This document shows, piece by piece, positions 16,310 to 25,013 of a stretch of DNA of 64,000 bases. The DNA is from Massilia timonae CCUG 45783 (lineage in GTDB: Bacteria > Pseudomonadota > Gammaproteobacteria > Burkholderiales > Burkholderiaceae_D). Below the pieces are notes generated by a model. The model ran no database searches and was not told where the DNA came from. It saw only the letters and a program-made list of their open reading frames with translations. The DNA lies in the NCBI RefSeq assembly GCF_000315425.1, contig NZ_JH992923.1, positions 952,750 through 1,016,749 of the forward strand, read 5' to 3'. How positions within the stretch are numbered: the stretch's first letter is position 1; each line of letters starts with the position of its first letter. Both the position numbers and the translations under genes were made by a program.

Positions 16310-18550
16310 ATGGTATCGACCGCCCTGTTGGGCGACGTCAACAGCGGCCTGGTCCAGGGACTGGGGCAGGAGGACTGCGTGCGCGTGCACGCGGCGCTCG
16401 ATTACGCGGCCGCGAGCTATGGCGAGCGGGTCGCCTCGTCGGGCCAGGGCGCCTTCGAGTTCTCGCTCGGCGCGGCCGGCACCCTGGCCTACCTGAACAC
16501 CGACGCCGAGACCCGCATCGCGGGCCTGCTGTTCGAGCTGGCGCTGATGGATCCGTCCACCTTCGGGCGCATCGAGGAGCGCTTCGGCCCCGAGGTGGCG
16601 GCGCTGGTGCAGGGCGTGCACCAGCTGATCCGCCTGCGCGACCTGACCGTCGGCCAGGCGCCGGTGGGCAGCGGCAAGAACGCGGCCCAGCAGGCCGCGG
16701 CCCACAACGAAACCCTGCGCAAGATGCTGCTGGCGATGGCCACCGACATGCGCGTGGTCCTGATGCGCCTGGCCTCGTGCGCCGCCACCTTGCGCCACTT
16801 CGCCGAACACAAGCGCTTCGACGAGGTCACGCGCGCCTATGGCCGCGAGGTGCTGGACTTCTATGCGCCGCTGGCCAACCGGCTCGGCATCTGGCAACTG
16901 AAGTGGGAGCTGGAAGACCTGGCGTTCCGCTTCATCGAGCCGGACACCTACAAGCGCATCGCCAGGATGCTCGAAGAAAAGCGCATGTCGCGCGAGAGCT
17001 TCGTGGCCTCGTCGATCGCGCGCCTGCAAAGCGAGCTGGCGGCGGCCGGCATCAAGGCCGACGTCTCGGGGCGGCCGAAGCACATCTACAGCATCTGGAG
17101 CAAGATGCGCGGCAAGGAGCTCGATTTCTCCGAGCTGTATGACGTGCGCGCTTTCCGCGTGATCGTGGCGGACATCAAGACCTGCTACACGGTGCTGGGC
17201 GTGATCCACAATATCTGGACCCCGGTGCCGAAGGAGTTCGACGACTACATCTCGCGTCCCAAGCCGAACGGCTACCGCTCGCTGCACACGGTGGTGACGG
17301 CCGACGACGGCCGGCCGCTGGAAGTGCAGATCCGGACGCAAGAGATGCACAATTTCGCCGAGTACGGCATCGCCGCCCACTGGCGCTACAAGGAAGAGGG
17401 CGGGTCCAACTTCAAGAGCCAGCAGTACGACGAGAAGATCGCCTGGCTGCGCCAGCTGCTGGCCTGGAAGACCGACGTGGCCGACGCCGTGGCCGGCCAG
17501 GAAGAGCAGCAGAAGGAATGGGTCGAGAAGCTCAAGGCGGCCAGCCTGGACGACCGCATCTTCGTGCTCACGCCGCAGGCGCGGGTGCTGGAGCTGCCGG
17601 TCGGCGCCACGCCGATCGACTTCGCCTACCACCTGCACAGCGAAGTCGGGCACCGCTGCCGCGGCGCCAAGATCGACGGCGTGATGGTGCCGCTGAACAC
17701 CCCGCTCAAGAACGGCCAGACCTGCGAGATCATCACTGCCAAGGGCGGCGCCGGCAGCCAGGGCCCGTCGCGCGACTGGCTCAGTCCCGAGTACACGGTC
17801 TCGAGCCGCACCCGGTCCAAGATCCGCGCCTGGTTCCATGCGCTGGACATGGCCGAAACGCTGGCCCATGGCCGGGCGCTGGTCGAGAAATCCCTGCAGC
17901 GCGAGGGCAAGACCGCGGTCAACCTCGAGCTGCTGGCGCAGAAGCTGGGCTTCGCCAAGGTGGACGAATTGTTCATCGAGGTCGGCAAGGACAAGTTCAG
18001 CCTGCGCCACGTGGAAGCCGCGCTGCACGAGAACGCCGAGCCGGCGCCAGTCGAAGACGCGGCGGTGGTCAACAAGAGCCGCGCCTCGAGCGTGGAACAG
18101 GGCGCCAAGTCGGGCGTGCTGGTGGTGGGCACCGAGGGCCTGATGACGATGCTGGCCAAGTGCTGCAAACCTGCGCCGCCGGACCCGATCGTCGGCTTCG
18201 TCACGCGCGGCAAAGGCGTCTCGATCCACCGCCTCAGCTGCAAGAACTTCGCCGAGATGCAGGCCAAGTCGCCCGAGCGCGTGATCCAGGTGGAGTGGGG
18301 CACGGCCGGCTTCGAGACCGTGTATCCGGTCGACCTGTTCATCCTGGCGCAAGACCGCCAGGGCCTGCTGCGCGACATCTCCGAGGTGTTCTCGCGCGAG
18401 AAGATCAATGTGATCGGGGTGAACACCCAGAGCGCCAGGGGCCAGGCCCGCATGGTGTTCACGGCGGAGATCGGGTCGACGGCGCAGGCGCAGAAGGCGC
18501 TGGCGGCGATCATGGAGGTCTCGGGGGTGATGGAGGCGCGCAGGCAATAG
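16310..18550 (+). CDS. relA: GTP pyrophosphokinase RelA (ppGpp synthetase)
   Basis: With start ATG 16310 the protein has 746 residues, the usual RelA length. The N-terminal hydrolase domain has lost the HD motif (the HDxxED equivalent reads FELALMD), so it should not degrade ppGpp. The synthetase domain has GRPKHIYSIWSKM, the RelA-type acidic EFDDYI instead of the basic SpoT form, and NGYRSLHTVV. A TGS domain (FVLTPQARVLELPVGATPIDFAY), a zinc-finger-like CCKP region and a C-terminal ACT domain follow. It makes (p)ppGpp on ribosomes during amino acid starvation. The frame is open further upstream, but that would overlap ridA. Confidence 0.93.
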   Translation: MVSTALLGDVNSGLVQGLGQEDCVRVHAALDYAAASYGERVASSGQGAFEFSLGAAGTLAYLNTDAETRIAGLLFELALMDPSTFGRIEERFGPEVAALVQGVHQLIRLRDLTVGQAPVGSGKNAAQQAAAHNETLRKMLLAMATDMRVVLMRLASCAATLRHFAEHKRFDEVTRAYGREVLDFYAPLANRLGIWQLKWELEDLAFRFIEPDTYKRIARMLEEKRMSRESFVASSIARLQSELAAAGIKADVSGRPKHIYSIWSKMRGKELDFSELYDVRAFRVIVADIKTCYTVLGVIHNIWTPVPKEFDDYISRPKPNGYRSLHTVVTADDGRPLEVQIRTQEMHNFAEYGIAAHWRYKEEGGSNFKSQQYDEKIAWLRQLLAWKTDVADAVAGQEEQQKEWVEKLKAASLDDRIFVLTPQARVLELPVGATPIDFAYHLHSEVGHRCRGAKIDGVMVPLNTPLKNGQTCEIITAKGGAGSQGPSRDWLSPEYTVSSRTRSKIRAWFHALDMAETLAHGRALVEKSLQREGKTAVNLELLAQKLGFAKVDELFIEVGKDKFSLRHVEAALHENAEPAPVEDAAVVNKSRASSVEQGAKSGVLVVGTEGLMTMLAKCCKPAPPDPIVGFVTRGKGVSIHRLSCKNFAEMQAKSPERVIQVEWGTAGFETVYPVDLFILAQDRQGLLRDISEVFSREKINVIGVNTQSARGQARMVFTAEIGSTAQAQKALAAIMEVSGVMEARRQ

Positions 18551-18649
18551 GGCGCAGCAGGGCGCCGGCCTTGCCTCCGCGGACCGTGCGAACGTAATCA
18601 TTTGTCACGGGTCCGCGCAATTGCCTGTAACCGAAGTATCATTCAGCCC

Positions 18650-19456
18650 ATGCCGCGAACGATCCCGCCCATCGCCCAACCGACCCTGTGGCCCGCCTAC
18701 CTGGCGCGCTACCTGCGCAGCTGGTGGTACATGATCCACCTGGGCGCGATCGCCGTCGTCACGGCGCTCTCGCCTTCCACCTGGCGCCGCGCGAGCTTTC
18801 ACGCCACCGCGCGCCACATCCACGCCAGCACCTGGCAGGTGCTGCCCTGGTTCACGCTGGCCTCCTGCCTGGTCAGCCTGGTCATCATCCGCATCGTGCT
18901 GGTCACGGCCAGGAGCTACGGCCTGTCCGGCCTGGCGCTCGAGATGGTGGTGCGGGTGCTGGTGCTGGAACTGATTCCGCTGTCGGCGGCGCTGTTCGTG
19001 GCGCTGCGCGCCAGCATGGCCTTCGACGCCTCGGCCCTGGGCCTGGCGCGCTCGGGCCTGTCGATCCGCGCCGCCAGCGACGAAGCGCTGCGCCGCGTGC
19101 GGCGCGACCTGGTGCCGCAGCTGATCGCCAACGCGGTGGCGGTGCTGTCCCTGGCCATGGTCACCTCGATCACCGTGCTGCTGCTGGCCTACCTGAACGT
19201 GTATGGCCTGTCGCCCTGGGGCATCCCCGACTACACCCGCACGGTGGGCCGCGTGTTCGCGCCGGTGGTGACGGCCGGCTTCGTGCTCAAGACGGTGCTG
19301 TTCGGCCTGGCCGTGGCCCTGATCCCGACCGCCGCCGTGCTCGAGCTGCAGCGCTATCCGCGCGCCCTGGCGACCACCGTGCAGCCCGGCGCGCTGCGCC
19401 TGCTGTTCGTGCTGATCGTGATCGAGGCCGGCTCGCTGGCCCTGAAATACATCTGA
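18650..19456 (+). CDS. MlaE-family ABC transporter permease
   Basis: A 268-residue integral membrane protein with five or six helices, and the MlaE-family pattern (LELIPLSAALFVALRASMAFDA, then PQLIANAVAVLSLAMVTS, then VLKTVLFGLAVALIPTAA). It would form the membrane channel of an MCE-type phospholipid transporter. I prefer ATG 18650 over a TTG 16 codons upstream. The next gene encodes the MCE-domain protein, 20 bp downstream. The ATP-binding subunit that normally sits next to the permease is not encoded at this locus. Confidence 0.82.
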   Translation: MPRTIPPIAQPTLWPAYLARYLRSWWYMIHLGAIAVVTALSPSTWRRASFHATARHIHASTWQVLPWFTLASCLVSLVIIRIVLVTARSYGLSGLALEMVVRVLVLELIPLSAALFVALRASMAFDASALGLARSGLSIRAASDEALRRVRRDLVPQLIANAVAVLSLAMVTSITVLLLAYLNVYGLSPWGIPDYTRTVGRVFAPVVTAGFVLKTVLFGLAVALIPTAAVLELQRYPRALATTVQPGALRLLFVLIVIEAGSLALKYI

Positions 19457-19475
19457 ATCCTGGAACGAGAACTAC

Positions 19476-20423
19476 ATGCCGGACCTGACTCCTGATCCAT
19501 CCATTCTTGATGAGCCGAAGAACGTCGAAGCCAAGGCGGCGATCGTCCTGGTGATGCTCGGCCTGTTGATCGCGGCCTTCGTGCTGTACGTGATGTACGC
19601 GCGCGGCGTGTTCGAGCCGACCCAGCGCCTGACCCTGGTGGCCGAGGATTCGTCCGGCGTCATCCCCGGCATGGACATGACGTTCGCGGGCTTTCCGATC
19701 GGGCGCGTGCGCCAGGTCGACCTGGGCGACGACGGCAAGGTGCAGATCACGGTCGACGTCCAGAGCAAGGACGCCAAGTGGCTGCGCGCCTCGAGCGTGT
19801 TCACGCTCGAGTCGAGCATCGTCGGCGAGACCCGCCTGCGCGCCTATACCGGGGTGCTGACCGACGCGCCGCTGCCGCCGAACTCCACCCGCACCGTGCT
19901 GCGCGGCGACGCCACCGCCGAGATCCCGCGCATCGTCGCCACCGCCAGGGCGCTGCTGGAAAACCTGGAAACCATGACCGCCTCCGGCTCGGACGTCAAC
20001 GCCAGCCTGGCCAACCTGTCGGCGGTGACGGGCCGCATGTCGGGCCGCTACGGGGTGCTGGGGGGCGCGCTGGGCGGCGACGAAGAGGCGAAGAAGCTGA
20101 TGGAGGCGCTGGACCGGGTCAACGCCATCCTGGCCAAGGCCGACCAGCGCGTGTTCGGCAAGGCCGGCGTGATGGACGACACGCAAGCCGCGATCCGCCA
20201 GCTGGACGTGGTGCTGCAGGACGCCAGCGCCACGCTGAAGAAGGTCGACGCGGTGCTGGTCGAGGCCCAGGCGGTCGGCGCCAACACGCGCGCGGCCACC
20301 GAAGACCTGGGCGCGCTGCGCGGCGAAGTCGACGCCAGCCTGCGCAAGGTGAACCGCCTGGTCGAAGAAATCAACCGCAAATGGCCGTTCGCGCGCAGCA
20401 GCCAGGAGATCAAGCTTCCATGA
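19476..20423 (+). CDS. MCE/MlaD domain protein
   Basis: The 315-residue protein has one N-terminal membrane helix (about residues 23-45), an MCE domain (about 50-145: LTLVAEDSSGVIPGMDMTFAGFPIGRV, with the usual beta-barrel pattern) and a long helical C-terminal part (about 155-300). MCE proteins form hexameric rings in the periplasm that pass lipids between membranes. It is 20 bp behind the permease and overlaps the following lipoprotein gene by four bases, so permease, MCE protein and lipoprotein are one operon. Confidence 0.88.
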   Translation: MPDLTPDPSILDEPKNVEAKAAIVLVMLGLLIAAFVLYVMYARGVFEPTQRLTLVAEDSSGVIPGMDMTFAGFPIGRVRQVDLGDDGKVQITVDVQSKDAKWLRASSVFTLESSIVGETRLRAYTGVLTDAPLPPNSTRTVLRGDATAEIPRIVATARALLENLETMTASGSDVNASLANLSAVTGRMSGRYGVLGGALGGDEEAKKLMEALDRVNAILAKADQRVFGKAGVMDDTQAAIRQLDVVLQDASATLKKVDAVLVEAQAVGANTRAATEDLGALRGEVDASLRKVNRLVEEINRKWPFARSSQEIKLP

Positions 20424-21064
20424 AGATCGCATACGTATGCATTGCGGCCGTGCTGGCCGGCTGCGCCAGCAAGCCGTTGCCGCCGGACTGGCAAGCCAAC
20501 GCCAAGGGCGCCCTGGACGCGTCGGTCGACGACTACCTGAAGGGGCACACGGCGGCTTCCGAGGCCGAATTCCGCGAGGCGCGGCGCGAGACGGCTGCCA
20601 CCGGCCGGCTAGACCGCGTGGCCCAGGTGGAGCTGGTGCGCTGCGCGGCGCAGGCGGCCAGCCTGGTGTTCGAGGAGTGCCCGGGCTATGCGGCGCTGGC
20701 CGCCGACGCCACGCCGGCCCAGCGCGCGTATGCCGCCTACCTGGCGGGGCAGTGGGAGGGCCTGGACGTGGCGCTGCTGCCCGAGCAGCATCGCGCCGTG
20801 GTCGGCGGCGGGGCACTGGAGAAGATCGAAGACCCGCTGTCGCGCCTGGTCGCGGCCGGTGCGCTGTTCAAGGCCGGGCGCATGACGCCACAGGGCATCG
20901 CGCTCGCGGTCGACACGGCGTCGAACCAGGGCTGGCGGCGACCCTTGCTGACCTGGCTCGGGGTGCAGGAGCAGCGTGCCAAGGCAGCGGGCGATACCGG
21001 CGCGACGGAGCAGATCCGGCGTCGGATGGCGCTGGTGTCCGGCACGCTGCCGGCTGGGCAATGA
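20420..21064 (+). CDS. Lipoprotein of the MCE operon
   Basis: A 214-residue protein with a short signal peptide ending in the lipobox VLAGC (Cys 14). The rest is mainly alpha-helical with no motif I can name; a segment with alanine-rich helical repeats (VDDYLKGHTAASEAEFREAR and later) resembles TPR-like folds. It is not an obvious ABC-type transport auxiliary (DUF330/ABC_trans_aux) lipoprotein, which is the usual third partner. Translational coupling with the MCE gene (ATGA overlap) suggests a role in the same envelope lipid-transport system. Confidence 0.7.
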   Translation: MKIAYVCIAAVLAGCASKPLPPDWQANAKGALDASVDDYLKGHTAASEAEFREARRETAATGRLDRVAQVELVRCAAQAASLVFEECPGYAALAADATPAQRAYAAYLAGQWEGLDVALLPEQHRAVVGGGALEKIEDPLSRLVAAGALFKAGRMTPQGIALAVDTASNQGWRRPLLTWLGVQEQRAKAAGDTGATEQIRRRMALVSGTLPAGQ

Positions 21065-21190
21065 GGGTATCCGTTGTTATGCGGTTGTAAACCTTGGTTA
21101 ATCGGTCATTTGACCGCGGCTTGGCGCTTGTAGACTGGCCGTGCAGTCCGATGAAGCCAACCGTGTACAAATCTACCATGGAGCAGCGCC

Positions 21191-21715
21191 ATGTCCCGCA
21201 TCGACTTCGCCAGTCCCTACCGCGTGCAAGGCACGATCACTTCCTTCGGCGAGCTGGCCAAGAAGAACCCTGACGTGGTCTACAAGATGCCCGACGAACT
21301 GGTCGCCGAGGCCAGGCTGCACGATGAGCAGATGGCCGCGCGCCTGGAAGCAGGGCGCCGTTACGCCGACCTGCATCCCGACAAGATCCATGCCCAGATC
21401 ACGTTGGGCGGCAAGACGTTGGCGACGATCTACGACTCCGGCGTCACCCACCTCGAGCGGGAAGCCTACGGCGCGCAACTGACCAATGATGGCGAGGGGC
21501 TGGCCTTGGCCGACGCCCGCATCGCCGACATCCTGAAGGCGATTCCGGGAGAGGTGAAATACAGGGATTTGACCGACCCGGGAGGTCGCTCGGCGCGTGC
21601 CGCGCCGGACTCGGCGCTGCCGAAGGTGACTGCGCGCAGCCTCATGCAAATCCTGCAGGACCTGGACTGGAAACTGGCGCGTGCGCGCATCGACGAGGGC
21701 ACGCCCGGGGCTTGA
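21191..21715 (+). CDS. Hypothetical protein, 174 residues
   Basis: No family recognised. There is no signal peptide or membrane segment. The protein is predicted soluble, with two alternating regions: about 1-60 is helical and charged (ASPYRVQGTITSFGELAKK, DELVAEARLHDEQMAARLEAGR), and about 70-90 reads as a beta hairpin (ITLGGKTLATIYDSGVTHL). It begins after a 126-bp gap, apart from the MCE operon, and its 3' end faces the PhyH-like gene. An independent promoter is likely but not clear. Confidence 0.6.
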   Translation: MSRIDFASPYRVQGTITSFGELAKKNPDVVYKMPDELVAEARLHDEQMAARLEAGRRYADLHPDKIHAQITLGGKTLATIYDSGVTHLEREAYGAQLTNDGEGLALADARIADILKAIPGEVKYRDLTDPGGRSARAAPDSALPKVTARSLMQILQDLDWKLARARIDEGTPGA

Positions 21716-21781
21716 GTGAATTGTCGAGAAGGCCAAAGCGACGATGGGAACGCCGTCGGGCGTGCCGATGGCGGTCTCGAT

Positions 21782-22651
21782 TCAGGCTCGCGGAGGCAGG
21801 GTGTCCATCGGCAGCAGGCGATGCACCAGTTTCTCCGACAAGCGGCGCAAGCGATTCGCTGTGCCGGCGGGCGCCAGGAGGTCCAGGCGGCGGCCGAAAT
21901 GGCTGACGCCCGGCAGCTCGACCCCGAACAATTGCTGGCGTTGCGGGTCGTTATCGAAACGCCCCAGATCGGACGGCGCCGCGCTGCGGAAGGCTTTCAT
22001 CCAGAAGTGCCCGTAGGTGTAAATGAGCGATTTACGCACGCGATCGGTTTCGTTGGCTTCGGCCATGTGCAGCACGTGGGTGTTGAACAGCACGACGTCA
22101 CCGGCGCGCGGCACGATGCGCACCGTGGCGCCGGACCCGGCCAGCGTCGGTCGATGCGGATTCACGTGCAGTGGCGGCAGGTGCTGGCTGCCGGGGATGA
22201 ATGACAGGCAGCCCTGGTTCGGCGCCAGGTCTTCCAGGTAAAAATGGGCTTTGGCCAGGAAGCCCGGCGCGTGGGCGGGATTGACGCCCGAGACGCGCGC
22301 GATGTCGGAGTGGTAGGGGCTGGTGAAGGTCGGGCCGGGAAAGAACAGGCGCGCACTGGTCTCCTGCAACGCGATATCCTCGCCCACCGTCGCCCGCAGC
22401 AGCGGGAGCAGCTGCGGCAGGTCGACGAGGTCGACGAATACCGGGTCGGCGTCGAGGATGGCAGGCAGGTCGTGGAAGCGCTTGCCGCTGGCGCGCGCCT
22501 GGTCCGTCGCCTGCGCGTGACGGGCGGCGGCGGCATCGAAGGCGCTGCGCGCGGCGTCCCGCACCGCCTGCGGCAGCAACTGTTTCAGGTGAACGAATCC
22601 TTGTGTATTGTACTGGAGCGTCAGGTCAAGCAGCTGGTCGGTGGAGAGCAT
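21782..22651 (-). CDS. Phytanoyl-CoA dioxygenase (PhyH) family protein
   Basis: I place the start at ATG 22651 (289 residues), because the open frame upstream overlaps the glycosyltransferase and reads as nonsense. The protein has the Fe(II)/2-oxoglutarate dioxygenase set: HSD (the HxD pair, in PYHSDIARV), a distal His in THVLHMAEAN and an Arg about ten residues later (RVRKSL). A conserved LSFIPGSQHLPPL segment is typical of PhyH relatives. It should hydroxylate some organic substrate. It overlaps the upstream glycosyltransferase by 26 bp, so a glycan or glycolipid modification is plausible but unproved. Confidence 0.85.
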   Translation of the reverse strand: MLSTDQLLDLTLQYNTQGFVHLKQLLPQAVRDAARSAFDAAAARHAQATDQARASGKRFHDLPAILDADPVFVDLVDLPQLLPLLRATVGEDIALQETSARLFFPGPTFTSPYHSDIARVSGVNPAHAPGFLAKAHFYLEDLAPNQGCLSFIPGSQHLPPLHVNPHRPTLAGSGATVRIVPRAGDVVLFNTHVLHMAEANETDRVRKSLIYTYGHFWMKAFRSAAPSDLGRFDNDPQRQQLFGVELPGVSHFGRRLDLLAPAGTANRLRRLSEKLVHRLLPMDTLPPRA

Positions 22652-23831
22652 GGTCGATGGAGAATCCGGCGGCGTTGGAGAACAGGTTGAATTGGGCATG
22701 CGTGGTCGCATGCCAGGAGTGCAGGCGCGCATGCGCGCAGGTGGCTTCGCGCGCGGGCATGTCGGCGCGCAGGCGCCGCACGGCGTCGGCCACGCCTGCC
22801 GCCGAATTGGCGCGCAGCAGCAACCCGGCCGCATGGCAGCGCACCACTTCGGCGGTGCCGCCCACGTCGCTGGCCAGGGCCGGCGCACCGCAGGCCATCG
22901 CCTCGAGCAGCACGTTGGCCCAGCCTTCGCGGTTCGAAGCCAGCACCAGCGCGTCGGCGGCGCTGTAGCAGGTGCGCAGTTGGTCCTGTGTGAGGAGGCC
23001 GAGGAAGCGAACGCGCTCGTGCACGCCGAGTTCGTGGCACAGGGCCATGAGCTCGCCGCGTTCCGGGCCGGCGCCAACGATCATCAGGCGCACGCCGGGC
23101 AGTTCCGGCAGCGCGGCGATGACCTTGTCGTGACCCTTGCGTTCGATCAGGTGACCGACCGAGAGCAGGGTAAAGCCCTCGACGCCCAGCGTCGCACGTG
23201 ATCGCGCATAGGGTTCCGGATAGAACAGATCGAGATCGACGCCGTTGCGCAGCGCATGGATGCGTTCTCCTGGCAGGCCGAGGCGGATCATGTCCTGGCG
23301 CAGCGCCTCGCACACGCTGATCATTGCGTACGCGGCATGCGCGGCCTGGCGGATCAGGCGGCGTGGCCAGGCGTGGCCCGGCAGCTGCGTGATGTCGCTG
23401 CCGAGGGCGCTGATGACGACCGGCTTGCCATAATGGCGCCCCAGCATGGCTGCAGCCACGCCATCGGGATAAAAGTAGTGAGCGTCGATCACGTCGAAAT
23501 CGCCGCCCTGCGCGAGCAGGCCATCGATGGCCCGGCGTGCGGCGTGATACAGCGTCCAGGGCGTCATGTACATGCCGATCCGGGGCACATTCGCGTAGCG
23601 TGGATGCAGCACGTGCACGCCGTTACGGACTTCCTCGAGCGGTACCCGCGCATAGCGGGCATAGCGCCCGAAGAGGCCCGCGGTCGACGGGAACCACGGC
23701 ACCGGCGCGACCACCACCGCGCGCATGGGGTGAAGGCGCAACTGCTGGCGCAGGCTGGTCTCGGTGAAAATGCCGTGGTGCGGCTCCACGGCATTCGGGT
23801 ACAGAGTAGAGAACGTCAGGATATTCAGCAT
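22626..23831 (-). CDS. GT4-family glycosyltransferase
   Basis: The 401-residue protein has a GT-B fold: an N-terminal NILTFSTLYPNAVEPHHGIF segment, HALRNGVDLDLFYP in the linker, LLSVGHLIERKGHD in the donor half and an EX7E motif (E-GWANVLL-E) near residue 310. ATG 23831 is preferred; a TTG five codons upstream is possible. It transfers a sugar from a nucleotide donor. The gene ends 26 bp inside the dioxygenase gene, so the two form a coupled pair. No other polysaccharide genes are adjacent. Confidence 0.87.
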   Translation of the reverse strand: MLNILTFSTLYPNAVEPHHGIFTETSLRQQLRLHPMRAVVVAPVPWFPSTAGLFGRYARYARVPLEEVRNGVHVLHPRYANVPRIGMYMTPWTLYHAARRAIDGLLAQGGDFDVIDAHYFYPDGVAAAMLGRHYGKPVVISALGSDITQLPGHAWPRRLIRQAAHAAYAMISVCEALRQDMIRLGLPGERIHALRNGVDLDLFYPEPYARSRATLGVEGFTLLSVGHLIERKGHDKVIAALPELPGVRLMIVGAGPERGELMALCHELGVHERVRFLGLLTQDQLRTCYSAADALVLASNREGWANVLLEAMACGAPALASDVGGTAEVVRCHAAGLLLRANSAAGVADAVRRLRADMPAREATCAHARLHSWHATTHAQFNLFSNAAGFSIDHALHRPAA

Positions 23832-23949
23832 CGGGGTCGCTGGCAACGTTGATCGGTCGCGCCGCCATCAATCGATGATGATTCGGACGATGGGTATCGC
23901 AATGCAATTCCCATGCCTATCTGCAATCACTTGATTTTGTTCAGTATCT

Positions 23950-23978
23950 AAAACTTAAGTTATTCTGTTGTAAGTTTT
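23950..23978. repeat. Inverted repeat in AT-rich gap
   Basis: AAAACTTA (23950-23957) and TAAGTTTT (23971-23978) form 8-bp arms around a 13-bp centre, in a locally AT-rich stretch between two minus-strand genes. It could be a weak terminator for the flavoprotein gene ending at 23991 or an operator for the glycosyltransferase starting at 23831. The sequence alone does not decide. Confidence 0.4.
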
Positions 23979-23990
23979 ATCGACAGTCAG

Positions 23991-24929
23991 TTACGGTCGG
24001 GCGCGCAGCGCCCACGGGAGCGTATTGTGGATGGTCGTGGCTGCAATCGCAGCCTGGCCCGCGGCCACCGCGATCTGGTTCAGTCCGCGGGTGACGTCGC
24101 CGATGGCGAACAGGCCCGGCACCGAGGTGCGGCAATGGTCATCCACCAGCAGCTTGTCGCACTCGACGGTCTCGGCGCCAAGCGCCGCAGCCAGTCCCGA
24201 ACGTGCGCTTTCCCCGAGCATGGGATAGAACACATCGCATGCATAGTCCTGGCCGTCGCGCGTGTGCAGCACCGGTCGCAGCTCGTCGGTCAGGGTCACG
24301 CCGGCCAGCGGCGAGGTGATGTGCCGCACGTTCGCCGCTTCCAGCTGGCGTTTTTCGTCGGCGTCGACCGCCGATTCCTCGGTCCGCTCGAACAGCAGCA
24401 CCTCGGTGCTGAAGCTGCGCATGAACAGCGCATGGCCGACCGGATTGACCTCGGAGGTGGCCACCGCGATGCGCTTGTCGATCACGTCGAAGCCGTCGCA
24501 CACCGGGCACAGGCGCACGGCGCCGGCGGCCACCGCTTCTTCCCAGCGCTCGACCGGCATGCCGGCGTCGGCCACGCCGGTGGCCAGCAGCACCGTATGG
24601 GCGCGCAGGGTCGTCAAATCTCCCTCGGGACTGCAGCAGTCGGCCTCGAACAGCCCGTCCTCGATGCGCAGGTTCGTGATTTCGCCCGGAATCACATGGC
24701 CGCCGTAATTGCCGAGCTGGCAACGGAGCTGGTCCAGCAACTGCTTGCCGTTGATTCCGTCCGGAAAGCCCGGATAGTTGTGCGAGACGGGAATCCAGCC
24801 CAGCCGGCTATTGCCCTTGTCGACCAGGGCGACGTTGCGGGTGAAGCGGTGCAGGTAGATGGCGGCGGTCAGGCCGCCGGGCCCGCCGCCGACGATGAGC
24901 GTGTCGAATACATTGGTTTTCAGTTCCAT
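23991..24929 (-). CDS. Thioredoxin-reductase-like FAD-dependent oxidoreductase
   Basis: The 312-residue protein is homologous to bacterial thioredoxin reductase: FAD-binding GGGPGGLTAA (about 13-22), a redox-type CPVCDGFD (canonical is CATCDG) and the C-terminal FAD segment GLFAIGDVTRGLNQIAVAAGQAA. The NADPH-binding GGGxxA and HRRxxxR motifs are not present; the aligned segment reads VATSEVNPVGHALFM. It may therefore use another electron acceptor or donor, as known for dithiol oxidases of this fold. It has no thioredoxin partner nearby. Confidence 0.85.
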   Translation of the reverse strand: MELKTNVFDTLIVGGGPGGLTAAIYLHRFTRNVALVDKGNSRLGWIPVSHNYPGFPDGINGKQLLDQLRCQLGNYGGHVIPGEITNLRIEDGLFEADCCSPEGDLTTLRAHTVLLATGVADAGMPVERWEEAVAAGAVRLCPVCDGFDVIDKRIAVATSEVNPVGHALFMRSFSTEVLLFERTEESAVDADEKRQLEAANVRHITSPLAGVTLTDELRPVLHTRDGQDYACDVFYPMLGESARSGLAAALGAETVECDKLLVDDHCRTSVPGLFAIGDVTRGLNQIAVAAGQAAIAATTIHNTLPWALRARP

Positions 24930-25013
24930 GCGGCCGATTATCCCGAGCCGCTCGCCGGCAGGCTATCGGCGCGTGCCTCAACGCCGGGTCGGCATCGGCT
25001 TACAGGCGCGCCC

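Noticed and set aside
22652-23077. N-terminal extension of the PhyH-like frame upstream of ATG 22651
   Set aside because: The extra region is Pro/Ala/Arg-rich and lies inside the glycosyltransferase gene in another frame.
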